Source: Caballeronia sp. LZ062
Lineage (GTDB): Bacteria > Pseudomonadota > Gammaproteobacteria > Burkholderiales > Burkholderiaceae
DNA: 64,000 nucleotides
Assembly (NCBI RefSeq): GCF_031450785.1
Contig: NZ_JARTWB010000002.1
Span: 2,604,001-2,668,000, forward strand
Direction of reading: 5' to 3'
Below the pieces are notes generated by a model. That model made no database searches, was not told the origin of the DNA, and saw only the letters and a list, made by a program, of their open reading frames with translations. Below, piece after piece: positions 26,468-34,761 of the stretch (position 1 is its first letter; every line of letters starts with the position of its first letter). Both the position numbers and the translations under genes were made by a program.

Positions 26468-26501
26468 AACGCGGCGCCTCAAAGGCCACCGCGTTTTTTT
26501 A
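26468..26501 (+). terminator. Rho-independent terminator after the OYE gene
   Basis: AACGCGG and CCGCGTT form the outer stem, GCCT and AGGC an inner stem, and a run of seven T's follows. Confidence 0.85.
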
Positions 26502-26552
26502 TTGCCGCGGCCGAAGCGTCCCACATTGATTCGTTATTGAAGGATTCGTTCG

Positions 26553-27029
26553 ATGAGTTCACGGAGGATCACCGTTCGCCGCTCGGGCGTGCATGGCAAG
26601 GGCGTGTTCGCCGCGAAGCACATTGCCGCCGGCGAAGAGGTGATGGAGTACAAGGGCGAGCGCATCTCTTGGAAGGAAGCGTTGCGCCGGCATCCGCATA
26701 ACCCGGACGAGCCGAACCACACGTTTTACTTCGCGCTGGAAGACGGGCGCGTGATCGACGGCAAGATCGACGGCAACAGCGCGAAGTACATCAACCACTC
26801 GTGCGCGCCGAATTGCGAAGCCGAGGAAGTCGAAGGCCGCGTGTTCATTCATGCGCTGCGCGACATCGAGCCGGATGAAGAGCTGAATTACGACTACGGG
26901 CTCGTCATCGAAGGGCGCATCACCAAGAAGCTCAAGAAGGAATACGAGTGCCGCTGCGGCGCGAAGAAGTGCCGCGGGACCATGCTCGCGCTGAAGAAGG
27001 AAAAGAAGGACAAGAAAGCGAAGAAGTAG
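26553..27029 (+). CDS. SET-domain protein lysine methyltransferase
   Basis: A 158-residue stand-alone SET protein. SAM-binding motifs are GVHGKGVFA (12-20), the pseudoknot pair NHSCAPNCE (81-89) and ELNYDYG (110-116). A post-SET motif Cys133-x-Cys135-x4-Cys140 could hold zinc together with Cys84. A strongly basic tail (KKEKKDKKAKK) follows and may bind nucleic acid or a ribosomal or nucleoid partner. No pre-SET domain is present. The fold looks catalytically complete, including the Tyr residues of the active site. Bacterial targets of such enzymes are poorly known, and the substrate here cannot be inferred. It converges with a histidine kinase gene, leaving 15 bp. Confidence 0.92.
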   Translation: MSSRRITVRRSGVHGKGVFAAKHIAAGEEVMEYKGERISWKEALRRHPHNPDEPNHTFYFALEDGRVIDGKIDGNSAKYINHSCAPNCEAEEVEGRVFIHALRDIEPDEELNYDYGLVIEGRITKKLKKEYECRCGAKKCRGTMLALKKEKKDKKAKK

Positions 27030-27044
27030 GCGCCGCGCGCCGCG

Positions 27045-28571
27045 TCAGTGCGGCACGGAAGCCGTCGTTGATGCTTGCGCTTTCAGCGGCAGACGCACGA
27101 TGAACCGCGCGCCGCCTTCGGGCGCGTCCTCGTAATGCACGCTGCCGCCGTGCAGCGCCACGATGTCGTGGACGATGGCTAGTCCGAGGCCCGCGCCGCC
27201 TTCCACGCTTTGCCCGTCGCCACGGAAGAACCGCTTGAAGAGATCCGGTTGCTGATCCGCCGGAACGCCCGGGCCGTTGTCCTCGATCACCACTTCGCCG
27301 AAACGCGCGCCTGCGTCATCGCGCCGTTCCCCGACCGTCAGCGTGATGCGCGCGCCGTCATAGCGCGAAGGCGGCACATACTTCAGCGCGTTGTCGATCA
27401 GATTCGCGATCACCTCGCGCGTCAGCACGACATTGCCGCGCACGATCATCGGATGTTCGTTCTCGGGATCGTCCGTGCGCTGAAAGCCGAGGTCCACGCG
27501 GGACGCAAGCGCGCGCGGCACCCATTCCGCGCCGGTTTCGAACGCTAGCGCCGCGAGATCGAAATCGGCGAAGCGCGCCGCCTGCTCGCCCGGTTCGGCG
27601 CGCGCGAGAGACAGCAACTGATTCGACAGCCGCACCGCGCGGTCCGCCGATGCACGCAGTTCCTTCACCGCTTCGACCGCCTTGGCGGGATCGCGCGAAC
27701 TGAGCGCCTGCTCCGCGTGCAGTTTCACGGCGGTGAGCGGCGTGCGCAACTGATGCGCGGCATCCGCAATAAACTTGCGCTGGGCATCGAGCGCCGCCTG
27801 CAGACGCACGAGCAGCCCGTTCATGGCGCTGGTGAGCGGCCGAATTTCGCTGGGCACATGCGATTCGTCGACGGGTTCCAGCGAGATGTGCGTCTGACGA
27901 TTCAGCGCGTCGGCGAGATCGGTAAGCGGGTTCAGCTGCTGATTGACAACGCGCCACACGATTACCCAGCCGGCGAGCAGCAACAGCAGAAGCGGCATCA
28001 TGATCGCGACGAGAAACTCCACCGCGATCCGATACCGGGACCCCACGCGCTGCGCCACTTCGACGACGATCGGATTCCCGTGCGGCTGCGGAACGCGGAC
28101 CTGCGCGGCGCGCACGCTGGTGCCTTGATAGTGCGTTTCGAAAACGTATGCGTAGTGAATGCGCCGGACGGCCGTGCCGGTGAGCGGCAAGTCCGAATCG
28201 CCGGCGATTTCCTCGTCGCCCGTGCTGATGCGATAGACGAGTTGCTCGATGGGATCGGAGAACATCGCCTGAGCGAGCGGCGGCACGGTCACGGGCGCAT
28301 CGACGCCGGCGAGCTGAATTTGCTTGGAGATGGCGGTGGCGAGATCGGCGAGCGAGCGGTCGACGACGTGCTGGGTGTATTGCCACGCGAGCCAGTACGC
28401 CATGAGTCCGCTCATCAGCGCGAGCAGGGACAGCGGCGCGGCGAGGCGGCGCAGCAGCGTGCGCCGCAGGCTCGGAGGCGCGGCGGGTCCTGCGGGCTTC
28501 GATCGCGCCAGATCGAGCCAGTCTTCGCGAGCGAACCGCTGATCGCCCGCGCGCCGGGTGGGAAGTCGCAA
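27045..28571 (-). CDS. Sensor histidine kinase (TctE/QseC-like)
   Basis: A 508-residue membrane histidine kinase. Two helices (about residues 45-65 and 188-210) flank a periplasmic sensor of the 2CSK-N type. A HAMP linker follows, then the phosphoacceptor H box (DAAHQLRTPLTAVKLHAEQA), the N box (ANLIDNALKY) and the G boxes (EDNGPGVP, GAGLGLAIV). No ATG fits the N-terminus; an in-frame TAG lies just upstream, and the only early start is TTG at 28571. The response regulator gene precedes it by 29 bp, so they form one operon. Relatives often sense tricarboxylates or other organic acids; the signal here is unknown. Confidence 0.88.
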   Translation of the reverse strand: MRLPTRRAGDQRFAREDWLDLARSKPAGPAAPPSLRRTLLRRLAAPLSLLALMSGLMAYWLAWQYTQHVVDRSLADLATAISKQIQLAGVDAPVTVPPLAQAMFSDPIEQLVYRISTGDEEIAGDSDLPLTGTAVRRIHYAYVFETHYQGTSVRAAQVRVPQPHGNPIVVEVAQRVGSRYRIAVEFLVAIMMPLLLLLLAGWVIVWRVVNQQLNPLTDLADALNRQTHISLEPVDESHVPSEIRPLTSAMNGLLVRLQAALDAQRKFIADAAHQLRTPLTAVKLHAEQALSSRDPAKAVEAVKELRASADRAVRLSNQLLSLARAEPGEQAARFADFDLAALAFETGAEWVPRALASRVDLGFQRTDDPENEHPMIVRGNVVLTREVIANLIDNALKYVPPSRYDGARITLTVGERRDDAGARFGEVVIEDNGPGVPADQQPDLFKRFFRGDGQSVEGGAGLGLAIVHDIVALHGGSVHYEDAPEGGARFIVRLPLKAQASTTASVPH

Positions 28572-28600
28572 AGCGTTCTAGGGCAAGAGCGGCCGGTTCG

Positions 28601-29287
28601 TCACGCCGCCTGCCGGATCTCCTGAAGCAGATAGCCGAAGCCGCGCACCGTCACGATTTCCACGCGCGTGTTTTCGAGCTTCTTGCGCACGCGATGGACA
28701 TAGACTTCGATCGCCGTATCGCCGAGATCGCCGCCGAAGTGCGTCAGATGGTCCTGCAACTGCGCCTTGCTGACGACGCGGCCATGGCGCAGCAGCAGCA
28801 TTTCCAGCACGGCGAATTCGCGCGGCGACAGCTCGAGCGGACGCTCATCGTTGAAAATGCGGCGATCCACGCCCGACAGCCGCAAGCCGCCGAGCGTCAC
28901 TTCGGGACGCGGCACGTCGCCGTGCGGGCCGCTGCGGCGCATGACGGCGCGAATGCGCGCCTCCAGTTCCTGCGGCTCGAAGGGCTTGAGCATGTAGTCG
29001 TCGGCGCCGCTGTTCAGGCCCTGCACGCGGTCGTGCAGTTCGTCACGCGCGGTGAGGATGATGACCGGCGTATGCCGGTTGCCCTGGCGAAAGCGCGAGA
29101 GCAGCGTCATGCCGTCGATGCCGGGCAGGCCCAGGTCGAGAATGACGAGTTCGTGGCGGTTCTGCGCGAGCGCCTGCTCGGCGAAGATGCCGTCGTGAAC
29201 CATGTCGACGGTGAAGCCGGATTGCTCCAGGCTGCTTTGAATGCCGCGCGCAATGGGGCGGTCGTCTTCGATCAGAAGGATTCGCAT
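28601..29287 (-). CDS. OmpR/PhoB-type response regulator
   Basis: A 228-residue regulator. The receiver domain begins MRILLIEDDRPIARG, has phospho-acceptor Asp51 (VILDLGLPG) and the KPF lysine motif (MLKPFEPQELEAR). A winged-helix DNA-binding domain follows (LSPREFAVLEMLLLRHGRVV, EVYVHRVRKKLE). The start at 29287 was chosen because residues before it do not belong to the receiver fold. It is the cognate partner of the downstream kinase and probably controls genes elsewhere, since no transporter of the usual TctCBA type is adjacent. Confidence 0.93.
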   Translation of the reverse strand: MRILLIEDDRPIARGIQSSLEQSGFTVDMVHDGIFAEQALAQNRHELVILDLGLPGIDGMTLLSRFRQGNRHTPVIILTARDELHDRVQGLNSGADDYMLKPFEPQELEARIRAVMRRSGPHGDVPRPEVTLGGLRLSGVDRRIFNDERPLELSPREFAVLEMLLLRHGRVVSKAQLQDHLTHFGGDLGDTAIEVYVHRVRKKLENTRVEIVTVRGFGYLLQEIRQAA

Positions 29288-29897
29288 GAAGTCGCTCAGT
29301 ACAATGGGTTGCGCTCGAGCCGGGCGTCCAGGCCGGTGATTCACGACGCGGCGGCGCAGGTTCGAGCCGGATCAAAACCGTTACCTCTGATGCGGCGCCG
29401 CCGACGCCTCGTGCGCGCGAGCGGCCGTACACCGAATGCCTGTCCCTGGACGTGGCTGTCTGCCACTCGGCGCACCGTCGAGCCGCGTTTCATCGAAGAT
29501 GCGGCTGCTTGCCGTCTCTCAGCGGCACTGCGCTGTCCGTGGTGCGCTGCTGATTGTACAGCTTCAATCACGCGAGCCTCTTGCCCGGCGGAAGGCCGCC
29601 GCCGCTGCCGTTCGACAAATTTACGGCCCGTTGAAAATTTGCCTACACCAGTGAAAGATAGCCGTCGCCAATGCTTACGGCCGGGCTTTTTTTACCTTGC
29701 AGAGAACACAGCGCGAGGCGGGCGGGCCACCCCGCTCCTTTCGGCGATGTCATGGTTGGTAATACAGACGTTACCTTGTTGGTTGGCGTAAGCCGATATT
29801 CATGTTCTGCTAGAACCATGCGCATCCTGCGTGGCTTTGGCGGATTTTTAGCCGCGATGCGCTAAAGTCGCATCTCCGATTGTCTCCGCCGCCCGCC
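29288..29897. other. Divergent control region between the two-component genes and the Lrp gene
   Basis: About 610 bp with no convincing gene. It must contain promoters for both directions, but I see no strong sigma-70 pair. A weak GCCGT/ACGGC stem near 29661-29681 is followed by CGGGC and seven T's and could be a terminator or attenuator of a short plus-strand transcript. Confidence 0.4.
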
Positions 29898-30383
29898 ATG
29901 CTCGAACTGGACCATTTCGACCTCGCCCTGCTGGATGTCTTGCAACGCTTCGGGCGCGCCACGCATCAGCAACTCGGCGAGCAGGTGCCGCTGTCGCCGT
30001 CGCAGATCGGGCGACGCTTGCAGCGGCTGGAAGTGATCGGCGTGATCGAGGGCTATCGCGTGGTCTTGCGGCCCGAGAAGCTCGGTCTGGGCGTGACCGC
30101 CTTCACCAGTCTCAAGCTCAAGCATCACGGCGATACGGTCATCGAGCAATTTCAGCAGGAAATCGAGAAGTTGCCTGAAGTGCTCGAATGCCACGCGACC
30201 GTCGGGGATGCCGATTATCTGCTGCGCATCGTCGCGCCCGATCTGAACGCGCTTTCCGGCTTCGTGATGAAGAAGCTGATGCGGGTGCCGGGCGTCGACA
30301 GCGTGCGCTCGAACATCGTACTTACGACGTTCAAGCGCAACGGGCCGCTGCCGCTCGCTCACCTGGCCGCGGACGCGCCCTGA
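29898..30383 (+). CDS. Lrp/AsnC family transcriptional regulator
   Basis: A 161-residue regulator. The N-terminal helix-turn-helix reads LDHFDLALLDVLQRFGRATH followed by LSPSQIGRRLQRLEVIGVI, typical of the family. The C-terminal RAM/AsnC ligand domain has GDADYLLRIVAPDLNAL and the final PGVDSVRSNIVLTTFK. The start at 29898 (MLELDHFD) is preferred over a TTG six codons upstream. Ligand is probably an amino acid. The 3' end overlaps the end of the convergent CYTH gene by 25 bases. Confidence 0.93.
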   Translation: MLELDHFDLALLDVLQRFGRATHQQLGEQVPLSPSQIGRRLQRLEVIGVIEGYRVVLRPEKLGLGVTAFTSLKLKHHGDTVIEQFQQEIEKLPEVLECHATVGDADYLLRIVAPDLNALSGFVMKKLMRVPGVDSVRSNIVLTTFKRNGPLPLAHLAADAP

Positions 30384-30895
30384 CCGGCGTTCAGCAAATC
30401 CACATACGCAACCGGCACGAGATCGGCCTGCGTTACGCCGAGCCGCTCGAACATGGCGTGCGCTTCCGCTTCGCCGCCGGCTTCGTCGTCGTCCTGGCCG
30501 AGCAGCACTTCCAGTTCGACGAAATCGCCGAGACCATCCACGCGATCCAGATGAATGCGCGTGCGCCCGACCAGAAACACATGCCGCTCCTTTGAAACGA
30601 TGCCGCGCGTCGTCAGCGCCTGCGCGAGCAGCGCGTGCATGGCTTCCGGATTCGTCACCGGGCTGCGCGAGTAGTACGAGACTTTCGGGCCGTCGCGGTC
30701 GTCGCGTTGATAGAAGATCAGCTCGGAGGGCGTGCCGTCATCGAACTGGCGCAGTTTCAGGCGGCCGGTCGGCACGTCATAGAAGAAGTCCTGTTGCCGG
30801 AACACGAGCGGCGCATCCGCAGCGAGCGCGGCCGCGCGTGCCCGCAGTTGGTCGAATTGATGCGCGCGTGCCTTGATTTCGATGTTGCGTGCCAT
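30359..30895 (-). CDS. CYTH-domain protein (class IV adenylate cyclase / triphosphatase family)
   Basis: A 178-residue tunnel-fold protein. The opening MARNIEIKARAHQFDQL carries the CYTH signature, here EIKA in place of the classic ExExK. Alternating charged strands follow (LKLRQFDDGTPSELIFYQRDD, KVSYYSRSP, RTRIHLDRVDGLGDFVELEV). This composition suits triphosphate and divalent-metal binding. Family members are CyaB-type adenylate cyclases, thiamine triphosphatases or inorganic triphosphatases; the sequence does not decide which, although annotation pipelines would call it class IV adenylate cyclase. GGAG lies 8 bases before the ATG. It ends inside the convergent Lrp gene. Confidence 0.85.
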   Translation of the reverse strand: MARNIEIKARAHQFDQLRARAAALAADAPLVFRQQDFFYDVPTGRLKLRQFDDGTPSELIFYQRDDRDGPKVSYYSRSPVTNPEAMHALLAQALTTRGIVSKERHVFLVGRTRIHLDRVDGLGDFVELEVLLGQDDDEAGGEAEAHAMFERLGVTQADLVPVAYVDLLNAGQGASAAR

Positions 30896-30967
30896 GAACG
30901 AGGTCTCCGGTTGTCCTTCGGGTGAGGGCGCAGCAGCGAGACTAGCAAAGATATCGTGAACGTTGGG

Positions 30968-31870
30968 TTACACGGACCACTGTGCATCGATCAGGCGCAG
31001 CGCCGCCGCGATGGCCGGTTCCTCGCGACGCTCGGCAAGCGCGACGAACGAGAGCTGCGTCGGCACGGTGACGCCTTCGACGATCGTCAGCGCGTGCGCA
31101 TGCGCCTCGGCGAGCGCGATGGAATCCCGCGCGAGCGACAAGCCCACGCCCGATTTCACGAGATCGAGCATCGACGGCTCTTGATCGACTTCCGCGACGA
31201 TCACGGGCATCGAGCCGGCCTCGCGGAACGCGCGCGACAGCAGCCGGTTGTGCGCCGATTCCGGCGGCGTCCAGATCCACGGCAGCTTGGCGAGCGTCGC
31301 CCAGTCGCGCTTGCCTTTGTTCACGCGGTTGTGCCAGCCGGCCGGCGCGAGCACGCGATACGAAAACGGCGTGAGCCGCACCACATGAAAGCGCTCGGCG
31401 TCGCGCGTGCCGTCGCGCGCCGGATCGCCGATGTAATAGCCGACGTCCAGATCACGTGAGCGCACGCGTTCCAGCACCCAGCCCGACATGCCGTGACGCA
31501 GCGCCGTTTCGATGCGCGGATACGCCTCGACGAACTGGCGCAAGAAGCCGCCGAGTCGCAAGAATTCAGCATCGAGAATCGTCCCGATGCGCAGTGTCCC
31601 GCTCACGTCTTGACGCAGCGCGGCAGCCGCGCGCTGCACGTCGGCGGCGGCGGCGAGCGCGCGCTCCGCGTGCGGCAGCAACGCTTCGCCGTCGCGGGTC
31701 AACAAAAGTCCATGCGACGTCCGCGCGAACAGCACGACGCCCAGCGTTTCCTGCAGATTCTTGATCTGCAGGCTGACCGCCGGCTGCGTGAGATGCAGTT
31801 GCGCCGCAGCACGCGTGAGGTTGCCTTCGCGCGCCACGGCAAGGAATGCGCGGAGCAGGGTGTAGTCCAT
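30968..31870 (-). CDS. LysR family transcriptional regulator
   Basis: A 300-residue LysR regulator. The helix-turn-helix is in the N-terminus (MDYTLLRAFLAVAREGNLTR, then LTQPAVSLQIKNLQETLGVV), followed by the linker helix and a two-lobed effector domain (GTLRIGTILDAEFLRLGG, VKSGVGLSLARDS). It is divergent from a GMC oxidoreductase gene with 132 bp between starts, the classic LysR arrangement, so it probably activates that gene in response to a substrate or product of the pathway. Confidence 0.93.
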   Translation of the reverse strand: MDYTLLRAFLAVAREGNLTRAAAQLHLTQPAVSLQIKNLQETLGVVLFARTSHGLLLTRDGEALLPHAERALAAAADVQRAAAALRQDVSGTLRIGTILDAEFLRLGGFLRQFVEAYPRIETALRHGMSGWVLERVRSRDLDVGYYIGDPARDGTRDAERFHVVRLTPFSYRVLAPAGWHNRVNKGKRDWATLAKLPWIWTPPESAHNRLLSRAFREAGSMPVIVAEVDQEPSMLDLVKSGVGLSLARDSIALAEAHAHALTIVEGVTVPTQLSFVALAERREEPAIAAALRLIDAQWSV

Positions 31871-32002
31871 CGGCTGATATTAGCGCGTCTTATAACCCTC
31901 TTGAACATATCTCATTGGATCGGCGGACGACGACCGCAGTACGCTTGAAAGAAAGGCGCAGAAAGAAACACACAGACGCCCACGCCGAACCGGAGACAAG
32001 TC

Positions 32003-33679
32003 ATGAAGCAGAACGCCCGCAAGCTCGAAGGCGAGTTCGACTACATCATCGTTGGCGCGGGCACGGCCGGATGCGTGCTCGCCAATCGCCTCACGGAAGA
32101 CCCGGACGTCAGCGTGCTGCTGCTCGAAGCAGGCGGCAAGGACGACTATCACTGGATACACATTCCGGTCGGTTATCTGTACTGCATCGGCAATCCGCGC
32201 ACGGACTGGCTGTACAAGACGCAAGCCGAACCGGGCCTGAACGGACGCGCGTTGTCGTATCCGCGCGGGCGCGTGCTCGGCGGATGCTCGTCGATCAACG
32301 GCATGATCTACATGCGCGGCCAGCGCGAGGACTACGACGAGTGGGCGCACATCACGGGCGATTCCAACTGGTCGTGGGACTCCGTGTTGCCCGTCTTCAT
32401 GCGCAGCGAGGACCATCACGGCGGGGCGAATCCATGGCACGGCGCGGGCGGCGAATGGCGCGTCGAGAAGCAGCGGCTCAAGTGGAAGATTCTCGAGACG
32501 TTCGCGCAGGCCGCGCAGCAAACGGGCATTCCCGCCACCGACGACTTCAATCGCGGTGACAACACGGGCGTCGGCTATTTCGATGTGAACCAGCGCGGCG
32601 GCATCCGCTGGAATGCGGCGAAAGCGTTTCTGCGCGAAGCCATGAAGCGCCCGAATCTCACGACGATCACCGGCGCGCACACGCAGCGGCTCGTGTTCGA
32701 AGGCACACGTTGCGTGGGCGTCGAGTATCGCGGCGGCGATGTGGACTACATCGCGAAGGCGCATCGTGAAGTGATATTGAGCGCGGGCGCGGTGAACTCG
32801 CCGCAAATTCTCGAACTTTCGGGCATCGGCAATGGCGCGCGCTTGCAGCGCCTTGGCATCGACGTGGTGAGAGATCTGCGCGGCGTCGGCGAAAACCTGC
32901 AGGATCACTTGCAGTTGCGCATGGCGTACAAGGTCAACGGCGTGCGCACACTCAACACGCTTTCGGCGCGGTGGTGGGGCAAGCTCTTTATCGGCATGCA
33001 GTACGCGTTCATGCGCAGCGGTCCCATGTCGATGGCGCCTTCGCAGCTCGGCGTATTCGCCAAATCGAATCCGGACGATGCATCGATCAAGCGGCCCGAC
33101 GTCCAGTATCACGTGCAGCCGTTGTCGCTCGAACGCTTCGGCGAACCGCTGCATGCGTTCAATGCGTTCACCGCTTCCGTCTGCAATCTGCGGCCGACAT
33201 CGCGCGGAAGCATCCATATCACGACGCCGGATGCGCATACTCCGCCGCTTATCGCGCCGAACTATCTTTCCACCGACCGCGACCGCGAAGTGGCCGCCAA
33301 CTCACTGCGTCTCACGCGGCGCATCGCGAGCGCGCCGGCATTGGCGCGCTATGCGCCGGAAGAGATCCTGCCGGGCGTGCAGTATCAAACAGAAGAAGAG
33401 CTCGCGAAGGCGGCGGGCGATATCGGCACGACGATCTTTCATCCGGTGGGCACGTGCCGCATGGGCATCGATAACGATCCGGGCGCGGTCGTGGACAGCC
33501 GATTGCGCGTGCTCGGCGTGCAGGGCTTGCGCGTGGTCGATGCATCGGTGATGCCGGTCATTACATCGGGCAACACGAATTCGCCGACGCTGATGATCGC
33601 CGAACGCGCGAGCGACATGATTCGCGAAGACCGGCGCGCGGTGCGGTCGCAGGAAGTCATGTCGGCCGCGCTCGCATAG
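32003..33679 (+). CDS. GMC family FAD oxidoreductase (choline dehydrogenase-like)
   Basis: A 558-residue flavoprotein dehydrogenase. FAD binding is seen in FDYIIVGAGTAGCVLANRL (residues 18-23 GAGTAG) and LLLEAGG. Both GMC signatures are present (YPRGRVLGGCSSINGMIYMR, and GAVNSPQILELSGIG). The C-terminal active-site part has FHPVGTCRMG and ITSGNTNSPTLMIAERASDMI. It oxidises an alcohol to an aldehyde; the residues fit the broad choline/alcohol dehydrogenase group and do not fix the substrate. It is divergent from a LysR gene and followed by a Liv-type importer, which may bring in its substrate. Confidence 0.93.
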   Translation: MKQNARKLEGEFDYIIVGAGTAGCVLANRLTEDPDVSVLLLEAGGKDDYHWIHIPVGYLYCIGNPRTDWLYKTQAEPGLNGRALSYPRGRVLGGCSSINGMIYMRGQREDYDEWAHITGDSNWSWDSVLPVFMRSEDHHGGANPWHGAGGEWRVEKQRLKWKILETFAQAAQQTGIPATDDFNRGDNTGVGYFDVNQRGGIRWNAAKAFLREAMKRPNLTTITGAHTQRLVFEGTRCVGVEYRGGDVDYIAKAHREVILSAGAVNSPQILELSGIGNGARLQRLGIDVVRDLRGVGENLQDHLQLRMAYKVNGVRTLNTLSARWWGKLFIGMQYAFMRSGPMSMAPSQLGVFAKSNPDDASIKRPDVQYHVQPLSLERFGEPLHAFNAFTASVCNLRPTSRGSIHITTPDAHTPPLIAPNYLSTDRDREVAANSLRLTRRIASAPALARYAPEEILPGVQYQTEEELAKAAGDIGTTIFHPVGTCRMGIDNDPGAVVDSRLRVLGVQGLRVVDASVMPVITSGNTNSPTLMIAERASDMIREDRRAVRSQEVMSAALA

Positions 33680-33981
33680 CGGGAAAGCGTCGCAGAGCAC
33701 GCGTCATGCCTTGTTCGCGTGCATGAACGGCGGCTTGCAGCATCGCGTGAAATCGGTGCAAATCCCTTAGTGCAAATCCCAATGATTGCGCTGCATCATT
33801 GGCGCGACAATGGCCCCGGATCACGTGATGCTCGGCGTACCTCGTGCATGTCTTGTGCGGCATGCCACCAGCGTACAAAGCGAAGCGGCACCGCGGCGGA
33901 GACACCGTCCGGTACGCGCGACAGAAAAATAAAGCGCAGGCGAACACATCGTTCAGCGCCTCACTTCGCATGGAAGGGGAC
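33680..33981. other. Spacer between the GMC gene and the first liv cluster
   Basis: About 300 bp without a gene. It contains a direct repeat GTGCAAATCCC (33756-33766 and 33770-33780), an AATGA/TCATT inverted repeat close behind, and a sigma-54-like element at 33800-33814. This is probably the control region of the liv genes. Confidence 0.45.
33800..33814 (+). promoter_or_regulatory. Possible sigma-54 (-24/-12) promoter
   Basis: TGGCGCGACAATGGC keeps the required GG and GC dinucleotides with exactly 10 bases between them. It departs from the consensus TGGCACG-N4-TTGC at two positions. The first liv gene starts 168 bp downstream. Confidence 0.3.
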
Positions 33982-34761
33982 ATGATTCTCGGCGACACGA
34001 TTCTGGAAACGCGAGGGCTCACGAAGGAATTCAAAGGCTTCACGGCCGTGAACGACGTGAACCTGCGCGTGCGCCGCGGTTCGATCCATGCGCTGATCGG
34101 ACCGAACGGCGCAGGCAAGACTACCTGCTTCAATCTGCTCACCAAATTTCTCGAACCGACTGCGGGCCAGATCGTCTTCAACGGCACCGACATCACGCGC
34201 GAGCGCCCGGCGCATATCGCGCGGCGCGGCATCATCCGCTCGTTTCAGATTTCGGCCGTCTTTCCGCATTTGACCGTACTGCAAAACGTGCGTATCGGCT
34301 TGCAGCGGCAACTCGGCACGTCGTTTCAGTTCTGGCGCAGCGAACGTTCGCTCGATGCCTTGAACGATCGCGCGATGGACCTGCTCACGCAAGTCGGCCT
34401 CACCGATTTCGCGGATGTGAAAACCGTCGAACTCTCGTACGGCCGCAAGCGCGCGCTCGAAATCGCAACGACGCTTTCGATGGAACCCGAACTCATGCTG
34501 CTCGACGAACCGACGCAAGGCATGGGACACGAGGACGTGGATCGCGTGACCGCGCTCATCAAAAAGGTATCGGCGGGACGCACCATTCTCATGGTCGAGC
34601 ACAACATGAACGTGATTGCCGGCATCTCCGACACCATTACCGTGCTTCAACGCGGCGAAGTGCTCGCCGAAGGCAGCTACGCGGAAGTATCGAAGAATCC
34701 GCTCGTGATGGAAGCCTACATGGGCAGCGCCGATGCGGCGCTCACCGGAGCGCACGCATGA
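33982..34761 (+). CDS. Liv-type ABC transporter ATP-binding protein (LivG-like)
   Basis: A 259-residue ABC ATPase of the hydrophobic/branched-chain amino acid uptake family. Walker A is GPNGAGKTT (residues 40-48). The LivG-type signature is LSYGRKRALEIATTL rather than LSGGQ, Walker B is LMLLDEPTQGMG and the switch His is in MVEHNMNVI. The start at 33982 is chosen for a strong GGAAGGGG ribosome site; longer starts exist. Its end overlaps the next ATPase gene by 4 bases. The pair energises the permeases encoded at 36890 and 37771. The ligand is uncertain; many Burkholderia Liv systems carry aromatic or other organic acids and amides rather than leucine. Confidence 0.92.
   Translation: MILGDTILETRGLTKEFKGFTAVNDVNLRVRRGSIHALIGPNGAGKTTCFNLLTKFLEPTAGQIVFNGTDITRERPAHIARRGIIRSFQISAVFPHLTVLQNVRIGLQRQLGTSFQFWRSERSLDALNDRAMDLLTQVGLTDFADVKTVELSYGRKRALEIATTLSMEPELMLLDEPTQGMGHEDVDRVTALIKKVSAGRTILMVEHNMNVIAGISDTITVLQRGEVLAEGSYAEVSKNPLVMEAYMGSADAALTGAHA

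Noticed and set aside
33844..33981. 46-residue N-terminal extension of the first LivG
   Set aside because: A very strong GGAAGGGG site sits directly before the ATG at 33982, and the extension has no ABC homology.
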